Shown: positions 22,719 to 31,884, counted from the stretch's first letter. The stretch is DNA of 64,000 nt from Nocardioides pantholopis (GCF_003710085.1 NZ_CP033324.1:1736001-1800000); one strand, 5' to 3'. Translations and numbers: made by a program. Notes: generated from the letters alone by a model not told the origin.

Positions 22719-23399
22719 ATGGCCCCGAAGCCGCTGACCCGACGGGCCGTGCTCGGCGCCGGGCTCGCGCTGGGTGTCGCCGGGTGCGCCTCGGACGACG
22801 CGGAGCCCGAGGAGCCGGACGCGGCGGCGACGTACGGGCCCGACGACCCGGGGGCGGTGGTGGTCCGGGCGCGGGAGGGCTGGGGCGCGGTGCCGGCCCG
22901 CGACGGTGCTGTCGAGCACGAGGTCACCCGGCTCACCGTCCACCACAGTGCCTACCGGCTGCGGGACAACGCCCGGGCGGCCGCGCAGCTGCGGTCCTTG
23001 CAGCGCGAGCACCTCGGGTCGGGGTGGCCGGACATCGCCTACCACTACCTCGTCGACCTCGCCGGCGTCGTGCACGAGGGGCGCGACAGCGGTACGGCGG
23101 GCGACTCCTACACGCCGTACGACACCGCCGGCCACCTGCAGGTCTGCCTGCTGGGGCACTTCGACGCCCAGCCGGTCACGCCGGCCCAGCTCGCCGGGCT
23201 GACCGCGATCCTGGCCTGGGGCGCCTTCCACCACGGCGCCGGCACCGACACCATCGCCGGCCACGGCGACCACGAGCCGAGCACCCCGTGCCCGGGCCGG
23301 AACCTGACCCGGATCGTCCACGACGGCTCGCTGCGGGCTGCCGTCGACCGTCGGCTCGGCGAGGCCGAGCCCCGACTGGTGCTGCTCCCTCCGCCCTGA
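22719..23399 (+). CDS. Exported N-acetylmuramoyl-L-alanine amidase / PGRP-like lipoprotein
   Basis: A 226-residue protein with a twin-arginine signal (TRRAVLGAGLALGV) ending in a lipobox-like VAGC at residues 20-23, so probably a Tat-exported lipoprotein. The mature part is an amidase_2/peptidoglycan-recognition domain. The zinc site is readable: His in TVHHSAY (about residue 75), and His and Cys in GHGDHEPSTPCPG (about 187-197), with YHYLVD between. It is predicted to cut or bind peptidoglycan stem peptides at the cell surface. It stands alone on the plus strand and converges with the ATPase gene 13 bases away. Confidence 0.83.
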   Translation: MAPKPLTRRAVLGAGLALGVAGCASDDAEPEEPDAAATYGPDDPGAVVVRAREGWGAVPARDGAVEHEVTRLTVHHSAYRLRDNARAAAQLRSLQREHLGSGWPDIAYHYLVDLAGVVHEGRDSGTAGDSYTPYDTAGHLQVCLLGHFDAQPVTPAQLAGLTAILAWGAFHHGAGTDTIAGHGDHEPSTPCPGRNLTRIVHDGSLRAAVDRRLGEAEPRLVLLPPP

Positions 23400-23412
23400 G
23401 CGCCAGGGGGGC

Positions 23413-24135
23413 TCAGTCGAGCACGTGGCGCAGGTAGCGCTGCGGGGCGTCGAGGTAGGCGCGCCAGTGCTGGACCAGCTCGAGGTCCTCCCAGCGCGAC
23501 GGGCGGTAGCCCCACTCGCCGACCTCGAGCACGGTGGCTCCCGGCATCGCGGCCAGCACCGGCGAGTGCGTCGCGCAGAGCACCTGCCCGCCGTCCTCGA
23601 CCACGCGGTGCAGGGTCGAGACCAGCCCCAGGGTCGAGGAGAACGACAGGGCCGCCTCGGGCTCGTCGAGGCAGTAGAAGCCGGGGGAGTCGAAGCGGGT
23701 GCGCAGCACCTCGAGGAACGACTCGCCGTGGCTCATCTCGTGCAGGACGGCCTCGCCGCCGACCCCGTTCTCCTCGAGGTAGGAGTAGAGCCCGTGCATG
23801 GTCTCGGCGCGCAGGAAGAACCCCCAGCGGCCGGCGCCGATCCCGCGCCGCAGCCGCAGGTGGTGTCCCAGCGGTGACTCGCTGGGCCGGGTCCGGTGCC
23901 GGGCTCCGGTCGACCCGCCCTCCGGGTTGAGGCCGTACGCCGCGGCGATCGCCTCGACCAGCGTCGACTTGCCCGACCCGTTCTCGCCGACCAGGAAGGT
24001 CACGCCGCGGGGCAGGTCGAGGCCCTCGCGCGCCAGCTGGGCCACCGCCGGGATCGTCATCGGCCAGTGCCGGTCCTCGAGGCCGGGCCCCGGCACCACC
24101 TCGACGCGCATGACGGGCGGCTGGTCGAAGTCCAC
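23413..24135 (-). CDS. AAA/ABC-type ATPase of unknown role
   Basis: A 240-residue single-domain P-loop ATPase. Walker A is GENGSGKST near residue 50 and Walker B is FYCLDEPEAAL, with an ATHSP switch His further on. It resembles the small predicted ATPases of the SMC/ABC-like group (COG3910 type), which have no transmembrane partner. Its job is unknown. The GTG at 24135 is preferred because it lies 7 bases after a TACGGT -10 box. A GTG at 24144 would lie inside that box and an ATG at 24111 is also possible. It is transcribed away from the LigD-like polymerase gene. Confidence 0.78.
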   Translation of the reverse strand: MDFDQPPVMRVEVVPGPGLEDRHWPMTIPAVAQLAREGLDLPRGVTFLVGENGSGKSTLVEAIAAAYGLNPEGGSTGARHRTRPSESPLGHHLRLRRGIGAGRWGFFLRAETMHGLYSYLEENGVGGEAVLHEMSHGESFLEVLRTRFDSPGFYCLDEPEAALSFSSTLGLVSTLHRVVEDGGQVLCATHSPVLAAMPGATVLEVGEWGYRPSRWEDLELVQHWRAYLDAPQRYLRHVLD

Positions 24136-24142
24136 GTCGTAC

Positions 24143-24148
24143 ACCGTA
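24143..24148 (-). promoter_or_regulatory. -10 box of the ATPase gene (leaderless)
   Basis: On the minus strand the sequence reads TACGGT, 7 bases, GTG (24135). It lies only 14 bases from the opposing -10 box of the polymerase gene. Confidence 0.45.
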
Positions 24149-24162
24149 GGGCCGGGCGCCGC

Positions 24163-24168
24163 TAGGTT
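24163..24168 (+). promoter_or_regulatory. -10 box of the LigD-like polymerase gene (leaderless)
   Basis: TAGGTT is followed by 6 bases and the ATG at 24175. It faces away from the ATPase promoter, and each promoter's -35 region would overlap the other's -10 box. Confidence 0.5.
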
Positions 24169-24174
24169 GGCAGC

Positions 24175-25140
24175 ATGGCAGCGTCGAAGTCGCCCTCGGT
24201 CGAGATCGAGGTCGACGACCGGGTGGTGCGGGTCAGCAACCCCGACCGGGTGTACTTCCCCGAGAGCGGCGCCACCAAGCTGGACCTGGTCGAGTACTAC
24301 CTCGCGGTCGGCCCGGGCATCGTGAACGCGCTGTGGGAGCGCCCCTGCATGCTGCACCGCTTCCCGAAGGGGCTGGCGGGGGAGAAGGTGCACCAGAAGC
24401 GGCTGCCGGCGGGCGCTCCGCCGTGGGTGGAGACGGTCCAGCTGCACTTCCCGCGCTGGAACCGCACCGCCGACGAGCTCTGCGTCACCGAGCTGGCCAG
24501 CGTCATCTGGGCGGTGCAGATGTCGACTGTCGAGTTCCACCCCTGGAACAGCCGCCGCGAGGACACCGAGGCGCCCGACGAGTGGCGCATCGACCTCGAC
24601 CCCGGGCCCGCGGCCGACTACGCCGCGGTCCGGCGGGTGGCGCACGTGGCCCAGGAGGTCCTCGACGAGCTCGGGGCGGTCGGCTATCCCAAGACCAGCG
24701 GCAGCAAGGGCCTGCACATCTACGTCCGGATCAAGCCCGAGCACGGCTTTCCCGACGTACGCCGCGGCGCTCTCGCGTTCGCCCGGGAGGTCGAGCGACG
24801 CGCCCCGCAGGACGTGACGACGACCTGGTGGCGCAAGGACCGCGACCCGGCGGCCGTGTTCCCGGACTACAACCAGAACGCCCGGGACCACACGATCGCG
24901 GCGGCGTACTCCGTGCGCGGCCTGCCGGACGCCCGGGTCTCCACGCCGATCCGGTGGGAGGAGGTCGACGAGTGCGAGCCGCGGGACTTCACGATCGCGA
25001 CCGTGCCCGAGCGGTTCGCCCGGCTCGGCGACCTGCACGCCGACATCGACGAGCACGTCTTCGACATCGCGCCGCTGCTGGAGTGGGCCGAGCGGGACGA
25101 GGCCGAGGGCGCCGAGCCGCCGGCGGACCCCGAGGAGTGA
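24175..25140 (+). CDS. Stand-alone LigD-type primase-polymerase (non-homologous end joining family)
   Basis: A 321-residue archaeo-eukaryotic-primase-fold polymerase matching the polymerase domain of LigD. The catalytic motifs are IDLDPGP near residue 143 (metal-binding Asp pair), [10 protein letters not shown] near 179 (with His), and [18 protein letters not shown] near 239. Such stand-alone enzymes fill gaps with ribo- or deoxynucleotides in break or excision repair in actinobacteria. No ligase or nuclease domain is attached, and no ku gene is in the window. The ATG at 24175 fits the leaderless promoter. Confidence 0.9.
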   Translation: MAASKSPSVEIEVDDRVVRVSNPDRVYFPESGATKLDLVEYYLAVGPGIVNALWERPCMLHRFPKGLAGEKVHQKRLPAGAPPWVETVQLHFPRWNRTADELCVTELASVIWAVQMSTVEFHPWNSRREDTEAPDEWRIDLDPGPAADYAAVRRVAHVAQEVLDELGAVGYPKTSGSKGLHIYVRIKPEHGFPDVRRGALAFAREVERRAPQDVTTTWWRKDRDPAAVFPDYNQNARDHTIAAAYSVRGLPDARVSTPIRWEEVDECEPRDFTIATVPERFARLGDLHADIDEHVFDIAPLLEWAERDEAEGAEPPADPEE

Positions 25141-25175
25141 CCCCGGGCCGCCGCGTCGACCTGCTCGCCGACGCC

Positions 25176-25181
25176 TAGGAT
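25176..25181 (+). promoter_or_regulatory. -10 box of rpe (leaderless)
   Basis: TAGGAT is followed by 8 bases and the GTG at 25190. Confidence 0.5.
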
Positions 25182-25189
25182 CGTGCCCC

Positions 25190-25855
25190 GTGGGACACAT
25201 CCAGATCACGCCGAGCATCCTCAACGCCGACTTCGCGAACCTCGGGGCGGAGGTCGCCCGGATCGGCAGCGCCGACTGGGTGCACGTCGACGTCATGGAC
25301 AACCACTTCGTCCCGAACCTCACCTTCGGCCCGACCATGGTGGAGGCGCTGGCGCGCAGCACCGACCTGCCGCTCGACGCGCACCTGATGATCGAGGACC
25401 CCGACCGGCACGCCCCGGCGTACGTCGAGGCGGGCTGCGGCTCGGTCACGTTCCACGCCGAGGCCGCGAAGGCGCCGGTGCGGCTGGCCCGTGAGATCCG
25501 GGCGGCCGGCGGGCGGGCCAGCATGGCGCTGAAGCCGGCCACCCCGGTCGAGCCGTACGAGGACCTGCTCCCCGAGCTGGACATGCTGCTGCTGATGACC
25601 GTCGAGCCCGGCTTCGGCGGCCAGAAGTTCCTCGACCTGGTGCTGCCGAAGATCCGCCGGGCCCGCGCGCTGCTGGCCAAGCACGGGCTGGAGACCTGGC
25701 TGCAGGTCGACGGCGGGGTGTCGCTGGAGACCATCGAGCGCTGCGCCGAGGCCGGCGCCGACGTGTTCGTGGCCGGCTCGGCCGTCTACTCCGCCGACGA
25801 CCCGGACCGGATGGTGGCCGAGCTGCGCGCCGCCGCGGAGACCGCGCGCCACTGA
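25190..25855 (+). CDS. rpe: Ribulose-phosphate 3-epimerase
   Basis: Interconverts ribulose 5-phosphate and xylulose 5-phosphate. The 221-residue TIM barrel has the expected motifs: [13 protein letters not shown], the metal and catalytic segment [37 protein letters not shown] and [10 protein letters not shown]. Ribulose 5-phosphate is also the substrate of the RibB half of ribBA downstream, and rpe often precedes the rib genes in actinobacteria. It has its own promoter, and an FMN riboswitch separates it from ribD. Confidence 0.96.
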   Translation: MGHIQITPSILNADFANLGAEVARIGSADWVHVDVMDNHFVPNLTFGPTMVEALARSTDLPLDAHLMIEDPDRHAPAYVEAGCGSVTFHAEAAKAPVRLAREIRAAGGRASMALKPATPVEPYEDLLPELDMLLLMTVEPGFGGQKFLDLVLPKIRRARALLAKHGLETWLQVDGGVSLETIERCAEAGADVFVAGSAVYSADDPDRMVAELRAAAETARH

Positions 25856-25959
25856 CGGGCCACTGACGGACGCCGCCTCCCGGTTCCGCCTGGTGGGCCG
25901 CCGAGCCGGCCGTCGTGGCCCGGCTGTGGCAGACTCGTCCCCGACGAGCTAACTACTCG

Positions 25960-26084
25960 CGTGCTCTGGGGTCGGTGTAATTCCGAGCCGGCGGTGAAAG
26001 TCCGCGACCCGGTCGCAGCCAGCGACCGGTTGATCAGGTGCAACTCCTGGACCGACGGTGAAAGTCCGGATGGGAAGACGCACG
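25960..26084 (+). promoter_or_regulatory. FMN riboswitch (RFN element)
   Basis: The conserved aptamer blocks are present in order: GGGGTCGGTGTAATTCCGA, CCGGCGGTGAAAGTCCGC, and ACCGACGGTGAAAGTCCGGA followed by TGGGA. The closing P1 helix pairs CGTGC-TCT (25960-25967) with AGA-CGCACG (26076-26084), with one bulge. FMN binding should reduce expression of ribD-ribE-ribM-ribBA-ribH. The 104 bases between rpe and the aptamer hold a possible -10 (CAGACT, 25930-25935) but nothing stronger. Confidence 0.95.
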
Positions 26085-26133
26085 CAGGTGACCCCGGCCG
26101 TCCGACCACGGACGAGCGCAGGGCGACCCGTCA

Positions 26134-26164
26134 GGCCCCGGAGACCGCGACCGGACCAGGGGCC
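26134..26164 (+). promoter_or_regulatory. Predicted hairpin hiding the ribD ribosome site
   Basis: GGCCCC (26134-26139) can pair with GGGGCC (26159-26164). The latter includes the AGGGG ribosome site 7 bases before the ribD ATG. This suggests the riboswitch acts on translation, with this hairpin forming when FMN is bound. No T-run follows, so a terminator is unlikely. The alternative pairing that frees the site is not obvious to me. Confidence 0.45.
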
Positions 26165-26169
26165 CACCG

Positions 26170-27213
26170 ATGACCTTCAGCGACGCCGAGCGCGACGCGA
26201 TGCGCCGCGCACTCGCGCTCGCGGCCACCCCGCGCATCCCCCGGGGGCCCAACCCCCGCGTCGGGTGCGTGCTGCTGGACGCGGCGGGCCGCACGATCGC
26301 CGAGGGGTTCCACCGCGGCGCCGGGACCGCCCACGCCGAGGTCGACGCGCTGGCCCGGGCGGGGGAGGCCGCCCGCGGCAGCACCGCGGTCGTGACGCTC
26401 GAGCCGTGCAACCACACCGGCCGGACCGGGCCGTGCGCGCTGGCCCTGGTCGGGGCCGGGGTGCGCCGCGTCGTGCTCGCGCAGCAGGACCCGAACCCGC
26501 TCGCCGCGGGCGGGGCCGCCACGCTGCGCGCCGCCGGGGTCGAGGTCGAGAGCGGGCTGCTCGAGGACGACGCCCGCGCGCTCAACCGGGCCTGGGCCTT
26601 CGCCGTCGAGCACGACCGGCCGCTCGTCACCTGGAAGTTCGCCGCCAGCCTGGACGGGCGCAGCGCCGCCGCCGACGGCACCAGCCGCTGGATCAGCTCC
26701 ACCGCCGCCCGACTGGACACCCACCGGCTGCGGGCGGAGTGCGACACGATGCTGGTCGGCACCGGCACCGTCGCGATCGACGACCCGCTGCTCACGGTCC
26801 GCGACGAGCACGGCACGCCGCTGGCGCACCAGCCGCTGCGCGCGGTCATGGGCGAGCGCGACCTCGACCCCGGCCGCCGGGTGCTGGGCCCCGACGCCGA
26901 GACCGTGCACCTGCGCACCCGCGATCCGCACGCGGCGCTCGCCGAGCTGCACCGCCGCGAGCGCCGGCACGTCTTCCTCGAGGGCGGTCCCACGCTGGCT
27001 GCCGCCTTCCTGCGCGCCGGCCTGGTCGACGAGATCGTGGCGTACGTCGCGCCGCTGCTGCTCGGCGCGGGGCGGGCGGCGGTGGGCGACCTGGGAATTC
27101 CCACGATCGCCGCGGCGTTGCGCCCGCTGGTCACCGACGTGACGGTCCTCCCCGGCGTCGACGGCGAGCAGCCGAACATCCGACTCACACTCGTTCCCGC
27201 CCAGGAGGCCTGA
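26170..27213 (+). CDS. ribD: Bifunctional diaminohydroxyphosphoribosylaminopyrimidine deaminase / reductase
   Basis: Performs the second and third steps of riboflavin synthesis from the GTP branch. It has 347 residues. The N-terminal cytidine-deaminase-like domain has the zinc motif TAHAEVDAL (about residue 57) and TLEPCNHTGRTGPC. The C-terminal NADPH reductase domain starts near residue 150 (WKFAASLDGRSAAADG) and has FLEGGPTLAAAFL. The ATG at 26170 lies below the riboswitch and its stop is one base before ribE. Confidence 0.96.
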   Translation: MTFSDAERDAMRRALALAATPRIPRGPNPRVGCVLLDAAGRTIAEGFHRGAGTAHAEVDALARAGEAARGSTAVVTLEPCNHTGRTGPCALALVGAGVRRVVLAQQDPNPLAAGGAATLRAAGVEVESGLLEDDARALNRAWAFAVEHDRPLVTWKFAASLDGRSAAADGTSRWISSTAARLDTHRLRAECDTMLVGTGTVAIDDPLLTVRDEHGTPLAHQPLRAVMGERDLDPGRRVLGPDAETVHLRTRDPHAALAELHRRERRHVFLEGGPTLAAAFLRAGLVDEIVAYVAPLLLGAGRAAVGDLGIPTIAAALRPLVTDVTVLPGVDGEQPNIRLTLVPAQEA

Positions 27214-27214
27214 C

Positions 27215-27838
27215 ATGTTCACCGGAATCGTCGAGGAGCTCGGCACCGTCGACGTCGTCGAGGACCAGGGGGACGCGATCCGGCTCACCGTCCGGGCGGA
27301 CGTCACCCTGGACGGCACCGGCCTGGGCGACTCGATCGCCGTCAACGGCTGCTGCCTGACGGTGGCCGCGCGCACCGAGGGGACGTGGACTGCCGACGTG
27401 ATGCAGGAGACCCTCGACAAGACCGGCCTGCGGGGTGTGGCCCCCGGCGACCGGGTGAACCTGGAGCGCGCCGTCACCGTCGAGAAGCGGCTCGGCGGGC
27501 ACCTCGTCCAGGGCCACGTCGACGGGGTGGGCGAGATCCTCGCGCGGACCCCGAGCGAGCACTGGGAGGTCGTCGAGATCGGGCTGCCGCCCGCGCTGTC
27601 GCGCTACCTGGTCGACAAGGGCTCGATCACCGTCGACGGCGTCAGCCTCACCGTCGTCGACGTCGGCGAGGCCTCGTTCACGGTGAGCCTGATCCCCGAG
27701 ACCCTGGCCCGCACCACCCTCGGGCGCCGGGCGCCCGGGGACCTGGTCAACCTCGAGGCCGACGTGATCGCCAAGCATGTCGAGCGGCTGCTGGCCGGCG
27801 GCTACCTGGACCGGTCGGCGACGGGGGAGGACTCCTGA
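27215..27838 (+). CDS. ribE: Riboflavin synthase alpha chain
   Basis: Dismutates two 6,7-dimethyl-8-ribityllumazines to riboflavin. The 207 residues form two similar barrel halves: the first begins [10 protein letters not shown] with NGCCLTV, the second has [16 protein letters not shown]. In some nomenclatures this gene is ribC. It lies one base after ribD and shares a base with the ribM start. Confidence 0.96.
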   Translation: MFTGIVEELGTVDVVEDQGDAIRLTVRADVTLDGTGLGDSIAVNGCCLTVAARTEGTWTADVMQETLDKTGLRGVAPGDRVNLERAVTVEKRLGGHLVQGHVDGVGEILARTPSEHWEVVEIGLPPALSRYLVDKGSITVDGVSLTVVDVGEASFTVSLIPETLARTTLGRRAPGDLVNLEADVIAKHVERLLAGGYLDRSATGEDS

Positions 27839-28521
27839 TGCTGGACTGGCTCCTGCACGGGCAGATCGCCGTCGGCGAGGGCCACCTCGCGGTCCGCGAG
27901 GTGGTCGGGAACGTCTTCGGGCTCGCCAGCGCGCTGCTCGGGATGCGCCTGGTCGTGTGGGCCTGGCCGGTCGGCCTGGTCGGCAACGCGCTGCTGTTCA
28001 CGGTCTTCGTCAGCGGCGAGCTCAGCGGCGCCGTCGCCGAGCCGCTGTGGGGGCAGGCCGGGCGGCAGGTGATGTTCGCGATCGTCGGCGGCTACGGCTG
28101 GTGGCGCTGGTCGCGGCACCGGGCAGAGGGCGCCGCCCGCGTCGCCTGGGCGCCGCGCTGGGCCACCTGGTCCGAGCGGCTGGTGCTGCTCGCCGCCGGC
28201 GCCGCGGCGTACGCCGTGGCCTGGGCCGTCCTGCACCGGATCGGCTCCTGGGGCCCGGCCACCGAGGCCTGGATCCTGGCCGGCTCGCTGCTGGCCACCT
28301 GGGGCATGGCCCGCGGGTGGGTCGAGTTCTGGCTGGTCTGGATCGCGGTCGACGTCGTCGGCGTCACCAGCCTGGTCCGCGCCGGCTACTACCCGACCGC
28401 GGCGATGTACCTCTTCTACGGCGCGTTCTGCGTCATCGGGCTGTTCGCCTGGTGGCGTCTGGAGCGGGCCGCTCGCACCAGGCCGGGGGCCATCCCGGTC
28501 GACGAAGGAGTTCCCGCATGA
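27838..28521 (+). CDS. ribM: Riboflavin transporter RibM (PnuC family)
   Basis: A 227-residue membrane protein of the PnuC fold with about seven hydrophobic segments. Trp-rich motifs such as YGWWRW and [13 protein letters not shown] are typical of PnuC. PnuC proteins usually carry nicotinamide riboside. Homologues inside FMN-riboswitch-controlled rib operons of actinobacteria are the riboflavin carrier RibM, and the position between ribE and ribBA matches that case. Assignment to riboflavin rests on context. It overlaps both neighbours by 1 to 4 bases. Confidence 0.85.
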   Translation: MLDWLLHGQIAVGEGHLAVREVVGNVFGLASALLGMRLVVWAWPVGLVGNALLFTVFVSGELSGAVAEPLWGQAGRQVMFAIVGGYGWWRWSRHRAEGAARVAWAPRWATWSERLVLLAAGAAAYAVAWAVLHRIGSWGPATEAWILAGSLLATWGMARGWVEFWLVWIAVDVVGVTSLVRAGYYPTAAMYLFYGAFCVIGLFAWWRLERAARTRPGAIPVDEGVPA

Positions 28522-29828
28522 CCAGCAACCCCCTGGGCCGCCCGCAGCACGGCGGGATCCGGCTCGACCCCGTCGAGCGCGCCGTCGCCGACATCGCCGC
28601 CGGCCGGGCGGTCGTGGTCGTCGACGACGAGGGCCGCGAGAACGAGGGCGACATCATCTTCGCGGCCAGCAAGGCCACGCCGGAGCTGATGGCGTTCACG
28701 ATCCGGCACTCCAGCGGCGTGATCTGCGTGCCGATGCCCGGGGAGATGCTGGACCGGCTCGAGATCCCGCTGATGACCCCGCACAACAAGGACCGGCTGC
28801 GCACGGCGTACACGATCTCGGTGGACGCCCGCGACGGCGTCAGCACCGGCATCTCCGCCGCGGACCGGGCCCACACCGCCCGGGTCCTGGCCGACTCGGC
28901 GACCGAGCCCTGGGAGATCACCCGCCCCGGCCACGTCTTCCCGCTGCGCTACCGCGAGGGCGGGGTGCTGGTGCGCCGCGGGCACACCGAGGCCGCCGTG
29001 GACCTCGCGAAGCTGGCGGGGCTGACCCCGGCGGGGGTGCTGGTGGAGGTCGTCAACGACGACGGCACGATGAAGCGGGCCCCCGAGCTGCGCGAGTTCG
29101 CCGACGAGCACGGCCTGGCGATGATCTCCATCGAGGACCTCGTGAAGTACCGCCGCCGCCACGAGGAGCACGTGGAGCGGGTCGCCGAGACCCGGCTCCC
29201 GACCCGGGCCGGCGAGTTCACGGCCTACGGCTACCGGATCACGATCGACGGCTCCGAGCACCTCGCCCTCGTCCACGGCGACGTCTCCGGGCCCGAGCCG
29301 GTGCTCACCCGGGTGCACTCGGAGTGCCTGACCGGTGACGTCTTCGGCAGCCGACGCTGTGACTGCGGACCGCAGCTGGACGAGGCGATCGAGCGGATCA
29401 TGGCCGAGGGCCGGGGCGTCGTGGTCTACCTGCGCGGGCACGAGGGCCGCGGGATCGGCCTGGTCGGGAAGCTGCAGGCCTACCAGCTCCAGGACGGCGG
29501 TCGCGACACCGTCGACGCCAACCTCGACCTGGGCCTGCCCGCCGACGCCCGGCACTACGGCACCGCCACCCAGATCCTCAAGGATCTCGGGGTCGAGGCG
29601 GTCCGGCTGCTGACCAACAACCCGGGGAAGGTCTCCGACCTGGAGGACTACGGGATCACCGTGACCGAGCGGGTACCGCTCACCCCGCACCCCAACGACC
29701 ACAACCTCGCCTATCTGCTGACCAAGCGGGACCGGATGGGACACGTGCTGCCGGACCTGGACCACGGCCCGCGCACCGACCCCGCGGACCCGGTCGCCAG
29801 CACCCTCACGAACGGAGGTCCGCGATGA
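28518..29828 (+). CDS. ribBA: Bifunctional 3,4-dihydroxy-2-butanone 4-phosphate synthase / GTP cyclohydrolase II
   Basis: Starts both branches of riboflavin synthesis. The protein has 436 residues. The RibB half carries [18 protein letters not shown] (acidic loop, about residues 33-50) and [24 protein letters not shown]. The RibA half begins near residue 215, with zinc-binding cysteines in [18 protein letters not shown] and the catalytic region [12 protein letters not shown]. The ATG at 28518 overlaps the ribM stop. Confidence 0.97.
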   Translation: MTSNPLGRPQHGGIRLDPVERAVADIAAGRAVVVVDDEGRENEGDIIFAASKATPELMAFTIRHSSGVICVPMPGEMLDRLEIPLMTPHNKDRLRTAYTISVDARDGVSTGISAADRAHTARVLADSATEPWEITRPGHVFPLRYREGGVLVRRGHTEAAVDLAKLAGLTPAGVLVEVVNDDGTMKRAPELREFADEHGLAMISIEDLVKYRRRHEEHVERVAETRLPTRAGEFTAYGYRITIDGSEHLALVHGDVSGPEPVLTRVHSECLTGDVFGSRRCDCGPQLDEAIERIMAEGRGVVVYLRGHEGRGIGLVGKLQAYQLQDGGRDTVDANLDLGLPADARHYGTATQILKDLGVEAVRLLTNNPGKVSDLEDYGITVTERVPLTPHPNDHNLAYLLTKRDRMGHVLPDLDHGPRTDPADPVASTLTNGGPR

Positions 29829-30313
29829 GCGGAGCCGGAGCCCCCACCCACCAGCCCGTCGACTGCCACGACCTGCGGGTCGCGGTCGTCGCCGCCACCT
29901 GGCACGAGCAGGTGATGGACGGCCTGCTGGCCGGCGCCGCCCGCGCCTTCGCCGACTACCGCGTCGACGCGCCAGTGGTGGTCCGGGTGCCGGGCGCGTT
30001 CGAGCTGCCGGTCGTGGCGGGCGCGCTCGCGGCCCACGGGTACGAGGCCGTGATCGCGCTCGGCGTGGTGATCCGCGGCGGCACCCCGCACTTCGAGTAC
30101 GTCTGCTCCGCGGCCACCGACGGCCTGGCCCGAGTCGCGCTCGACCACACGGTCGCCCTCGGGTTCGGCGTGCTGACCTGCGACGACGAGCAGCAGGCGC
30201 TGGACCGGGCCGGCCTGGAGGGGTCCCGGGAGGACAAGGGCTACGAGGCCGCGTCCGCGGCGCTTCTGACCGCCCAGACGCTCAAGCGGGTCCGGCGCGG
30301 GTACGACGCCTGA
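29825..30313 (+). CDS. ribH: 6,7-Dimethyl-8-ribityllumazine synthase
   Basis: Condenses the pyrimidinedione with dihydroxybutanone phosphate; forms large oligomers. It is 162 residues with [30 protein letters not shown] (catalytic His region) and a C-terminal [19 protein letters not shown] helix. The last gene of the rib operon, it overlaps ribBA by 4 bases. A hairpin follows. Confidence 0.96.
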   Translation: MSGAGAPTHQPVDCHDLRVAVVAATWHEQVMDGLLAGAARAFADYRVDAPVVVRVPGAFELPVVAGALAAHGYEAVIALGVVIRGGTPHFEYVCSAATDGLARVALDHTVALGFGVLTCDDEQQALDRAGLEGSREDKGYEAASAALLTAQTLKRVRRGYDA

Positions 30314-30315
30314 GC

Positions 30316-30346
30316 GCCGCCCGGGCTACCAGCCCAGCAGGGCGGC
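30316..30346. terminator. Two-way terminator between ribH and the receiver gene
   Basis: GCCGCCC (30316-30322) pairs with GGGCGGC (30340-30346), and inside it GGGCT pairs with AGCCC around a 3-base loop. It lies 3 bases after the ribH stop and covers the last codons of the converging receiver gene. No T-run is seen. Confidence 0.6.
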
Positions 30347-30709
30347 CATCTCGGTGGCCAGCGACATCGGGTCGAACGGCTTGGAGATGACACCGGCGAC
30401 CGCCAGGCCGGCCCAGGCCTCGTGCGCGTCGCCGCGGATCTTCGCGGTCAGGAACACCACCGGGATGTCCCGGGTGGCCGCGTCGTCGCGCAGGTGCTGG
30501 AACGTGCTGGGACCGTCCATGCCGGGCATCATCACGTCGAGGAGCACCGCGTCGGGACGCTGCTCCCGGGCGATCCGGACGGCTTCCTCGCCGCCGCTGG
30601 CCGGCAGGACCTGCCACCCGCCGACCAGCTCGAGCGCGATCTGGGTGATCTCGCGGATCGAGTCGTCGTCGTCGACCACCAGCACGGTGGGAACCGCGCC
30701 GTCCGCCAC
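30326..30709 (-). CDS. Single-domain response regulator (CheY/Spo0F type)
   Basis: A 127-residue receiver domain with no output domain. Expected residues are present: the acidic cluster in VVDDDDS (12-17), phospho-acceptor Asp58 in LLDVMMPGMDG, Thr88 in FLTAK and Lys110 in SKPFD. It lies downstream of, and in the same direction as, the sensor kinase operon at 30797-34571, separated by 87 bases that hold a -10 box. It is a natural phosphotransfer partner for that kinase, which is an inference. GTG start at 30709. Confidence 0.88.
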   Translation of the reverse strand: MADGAVPTVLVVDDDDSIREITQIALELVGGWQVLPASGGEEAVRIAREQRPDAVLLDVMMPGMDGPSTFQHLRDDAATRDIPVVFLTAKIRGDAHEAWAGLAVAGVISKPFDPMSLATEMAALLGW

Positions 30710-30768
30710 GAGACCACCTCTTCCTCATCGCCCCGGGTCCCCCGAGGGACTGTCACCGGCTGGCCGGC

Positions 30769-30774
30769 AGCCTA
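30769..30774 (-). promoter_or_regulatory. Possible -10 box of the receiver gene
   Basis: On the minus strand TAGGCT lies about 60 bases before the GTG at 30709. It suggests the receiver can be transcribed apart from the upstream operon. Confidence 0.4.
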
Positions 30775-30796
30775 GCGCCGATCCGTGCCGGCCGGC

Positions 30797-31363
30797 TCAG
30801 CGGACGACGTGCTCGGCCGCGTAGTAGGTCTGCCGGTCGATCGGGTGCACGTCGAGCGCCGCGTGCACGCTGAGCATCTGCTGGATCCCGGCGCCGAGGC
30901 CGAGCTCGTCGTTGTAGAGGCAGATGTCCCACGCGCACACGGCGCGCTCGGCGAGGATCAGGTCGGTGACCGCGGCGATCATCGCCCCGAAGACGCGCTG
31001 CTGGCGGTGACCGGGCCGCACCAGCGTGAAGCCCAGGTAGTAGACGGCGTCGCGCGCGGACTGCTCGGGGTAGTGGTGGGCGAAGTAGCCCGGGCTGATC
31101 CAGGGCACCGTCTCCAGGTGCCGGGTGAGCGTGGTCAGGCCGATCACCTGGTCGCCGTCCCAGGCGAGGTACTTGCTGACCCGCGGGTCGTGCATCTCCT
31201 CGAGGAACTCCGACTCGTGCAGCAGCTGGCGCGCCACCGCCCGGTGCTCGAGCTCGCCGAAGGTCTCCCGGTAGAGCTCGTAGTAGCGCGCGGAGGTCGC
31301 GGCGTCCAGGTCGGTGGCCACCGTGACCCGCACCGGTGCCGCGGGCCGCGCCTCGGCGCTCAC
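30797..31363 (-). CDS. GNAT-like N-acetyltransferase
   Basis: A 188-residue protein with the GNAT fold signs: a central beta region (KYLAWDGDQVIGLTTLTRHLE) and the acetyl-CoA-binding turn VRPGHRQQRVFGAMI, an imperfect form of the usual R/Q-x-x-G-x-G/A. The substrate is unknown. The GTG at 31363 overlaps the stop of the arginine decarboxylase gene by 4 bases, so it is translationally coupled to it. Agmatine or a polyamine is therefore a reasonable guess for the acceptor; this is inference only. Confidence 0.7.
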   Translation of the reverse strand: MSAEARPAAPVRVTVATDLDAATSARYYELYRETFGELEHRAVARQLLHESEFLEEMHDPRVSKYLAWDGDQVIGLTTLTRHLETVPWISPGYFAHHYPEQSARDAVYYLGFTLVRPGHRQQRVFGAMIAAVTDLILAERAVCAWDICLYNDELGLGAGIQQMLSVHAALDVHPIDRQTYYAAEHVVR

Positions 31364-31884
31364 CCGACGCTCCACGGGACGGTCTCGTACGCCGCGACCG
31401 CGAGCGCGCAGGCCGGCAGCTCGGTGCAGGTCGCGGAGACCGTGAGCATCTCCAGGCGCTCGAAGCCGCCGCCGCGGTGCGCGACCAGGTCCTCGAGGCT
31501 GGAGCGGATCAGCTCCTGGAGGGCCTTCTCGGAGGTCGCGGTGTGCTCGACGAAGAGACCCGCGCCGGTCTCGTCGTCGACGGCCCACCCCAGGCCGGCC
31601 CACCCCGTGTCGCCCGGCTGGTCGGCGTACGCCGCGGCCAGGACGCAGAAGAGCCGGTCGCCGTGGCGTCCCTCGACGGGGTCCACAGCGCCGTCGTCCA
31701 CGTGGTGCAGCCGGCTGGCGGGCGGGATCACCGAGGACAGCGTGATCAGGTTGTAGTTGCCGACGCCGGCCCGCAGCAGCGCGTGGTCGAACGCCGACAG
31801 GTGGGTGCGACCCTCCCCGACGCCGGTGCGCAGCGTGATGTCCAGACCTGCGGCACTCGGCGCGGGCGGACTCTTGGGGTTCAC
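31360..31884 (-). CDS. Pyruvoyl-dependent arginine decarboxylase
   Basis: A 174-residue proenzyme. It matches the archaeal/bacterial PvlArgDC family, with the block [20 protein letters not shown] followed by SVIPP. Self-cleavage would occur between Ser50 and Ser51, leaving the pyruvoyl group on the second chain. Asn45 and Glu113 (GLFVEH), equivalent to known active-site residues of the Methanocaldococcus enzyme, are kept. It should convert arginine to agmatine and CO2. The GTG at 31884 is preceded by a GGAGAA ribosome site and overlaps the kinase stop. It is unusual beside a sensor kinase. Confidence 0.87.
   Translation of the reverse strand: MNPKSPPAPSAAGLDITLRTGVGEGRTHLSAFDHALLRAGVGNYNLITLSSVIPPASRLHHVDDGAVDPVEGRHGDRLFCVLAAAYADQPGDTGWAGLGWAVDDETGAGLFVEHTATSEKALQELIRSSLEDLVAHRGGGFERLEMLTVSATCTELPACALAVAAYETVPWSVG

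Noticed and set aside
27838..28521. PnuC nicotinamide riboside transporter
   Set aside because: The family is right, but the position inside an FMN-riboswitch rib operon between ribE and ribBA favours riboflavin (RibM). The substrate still needs proof.
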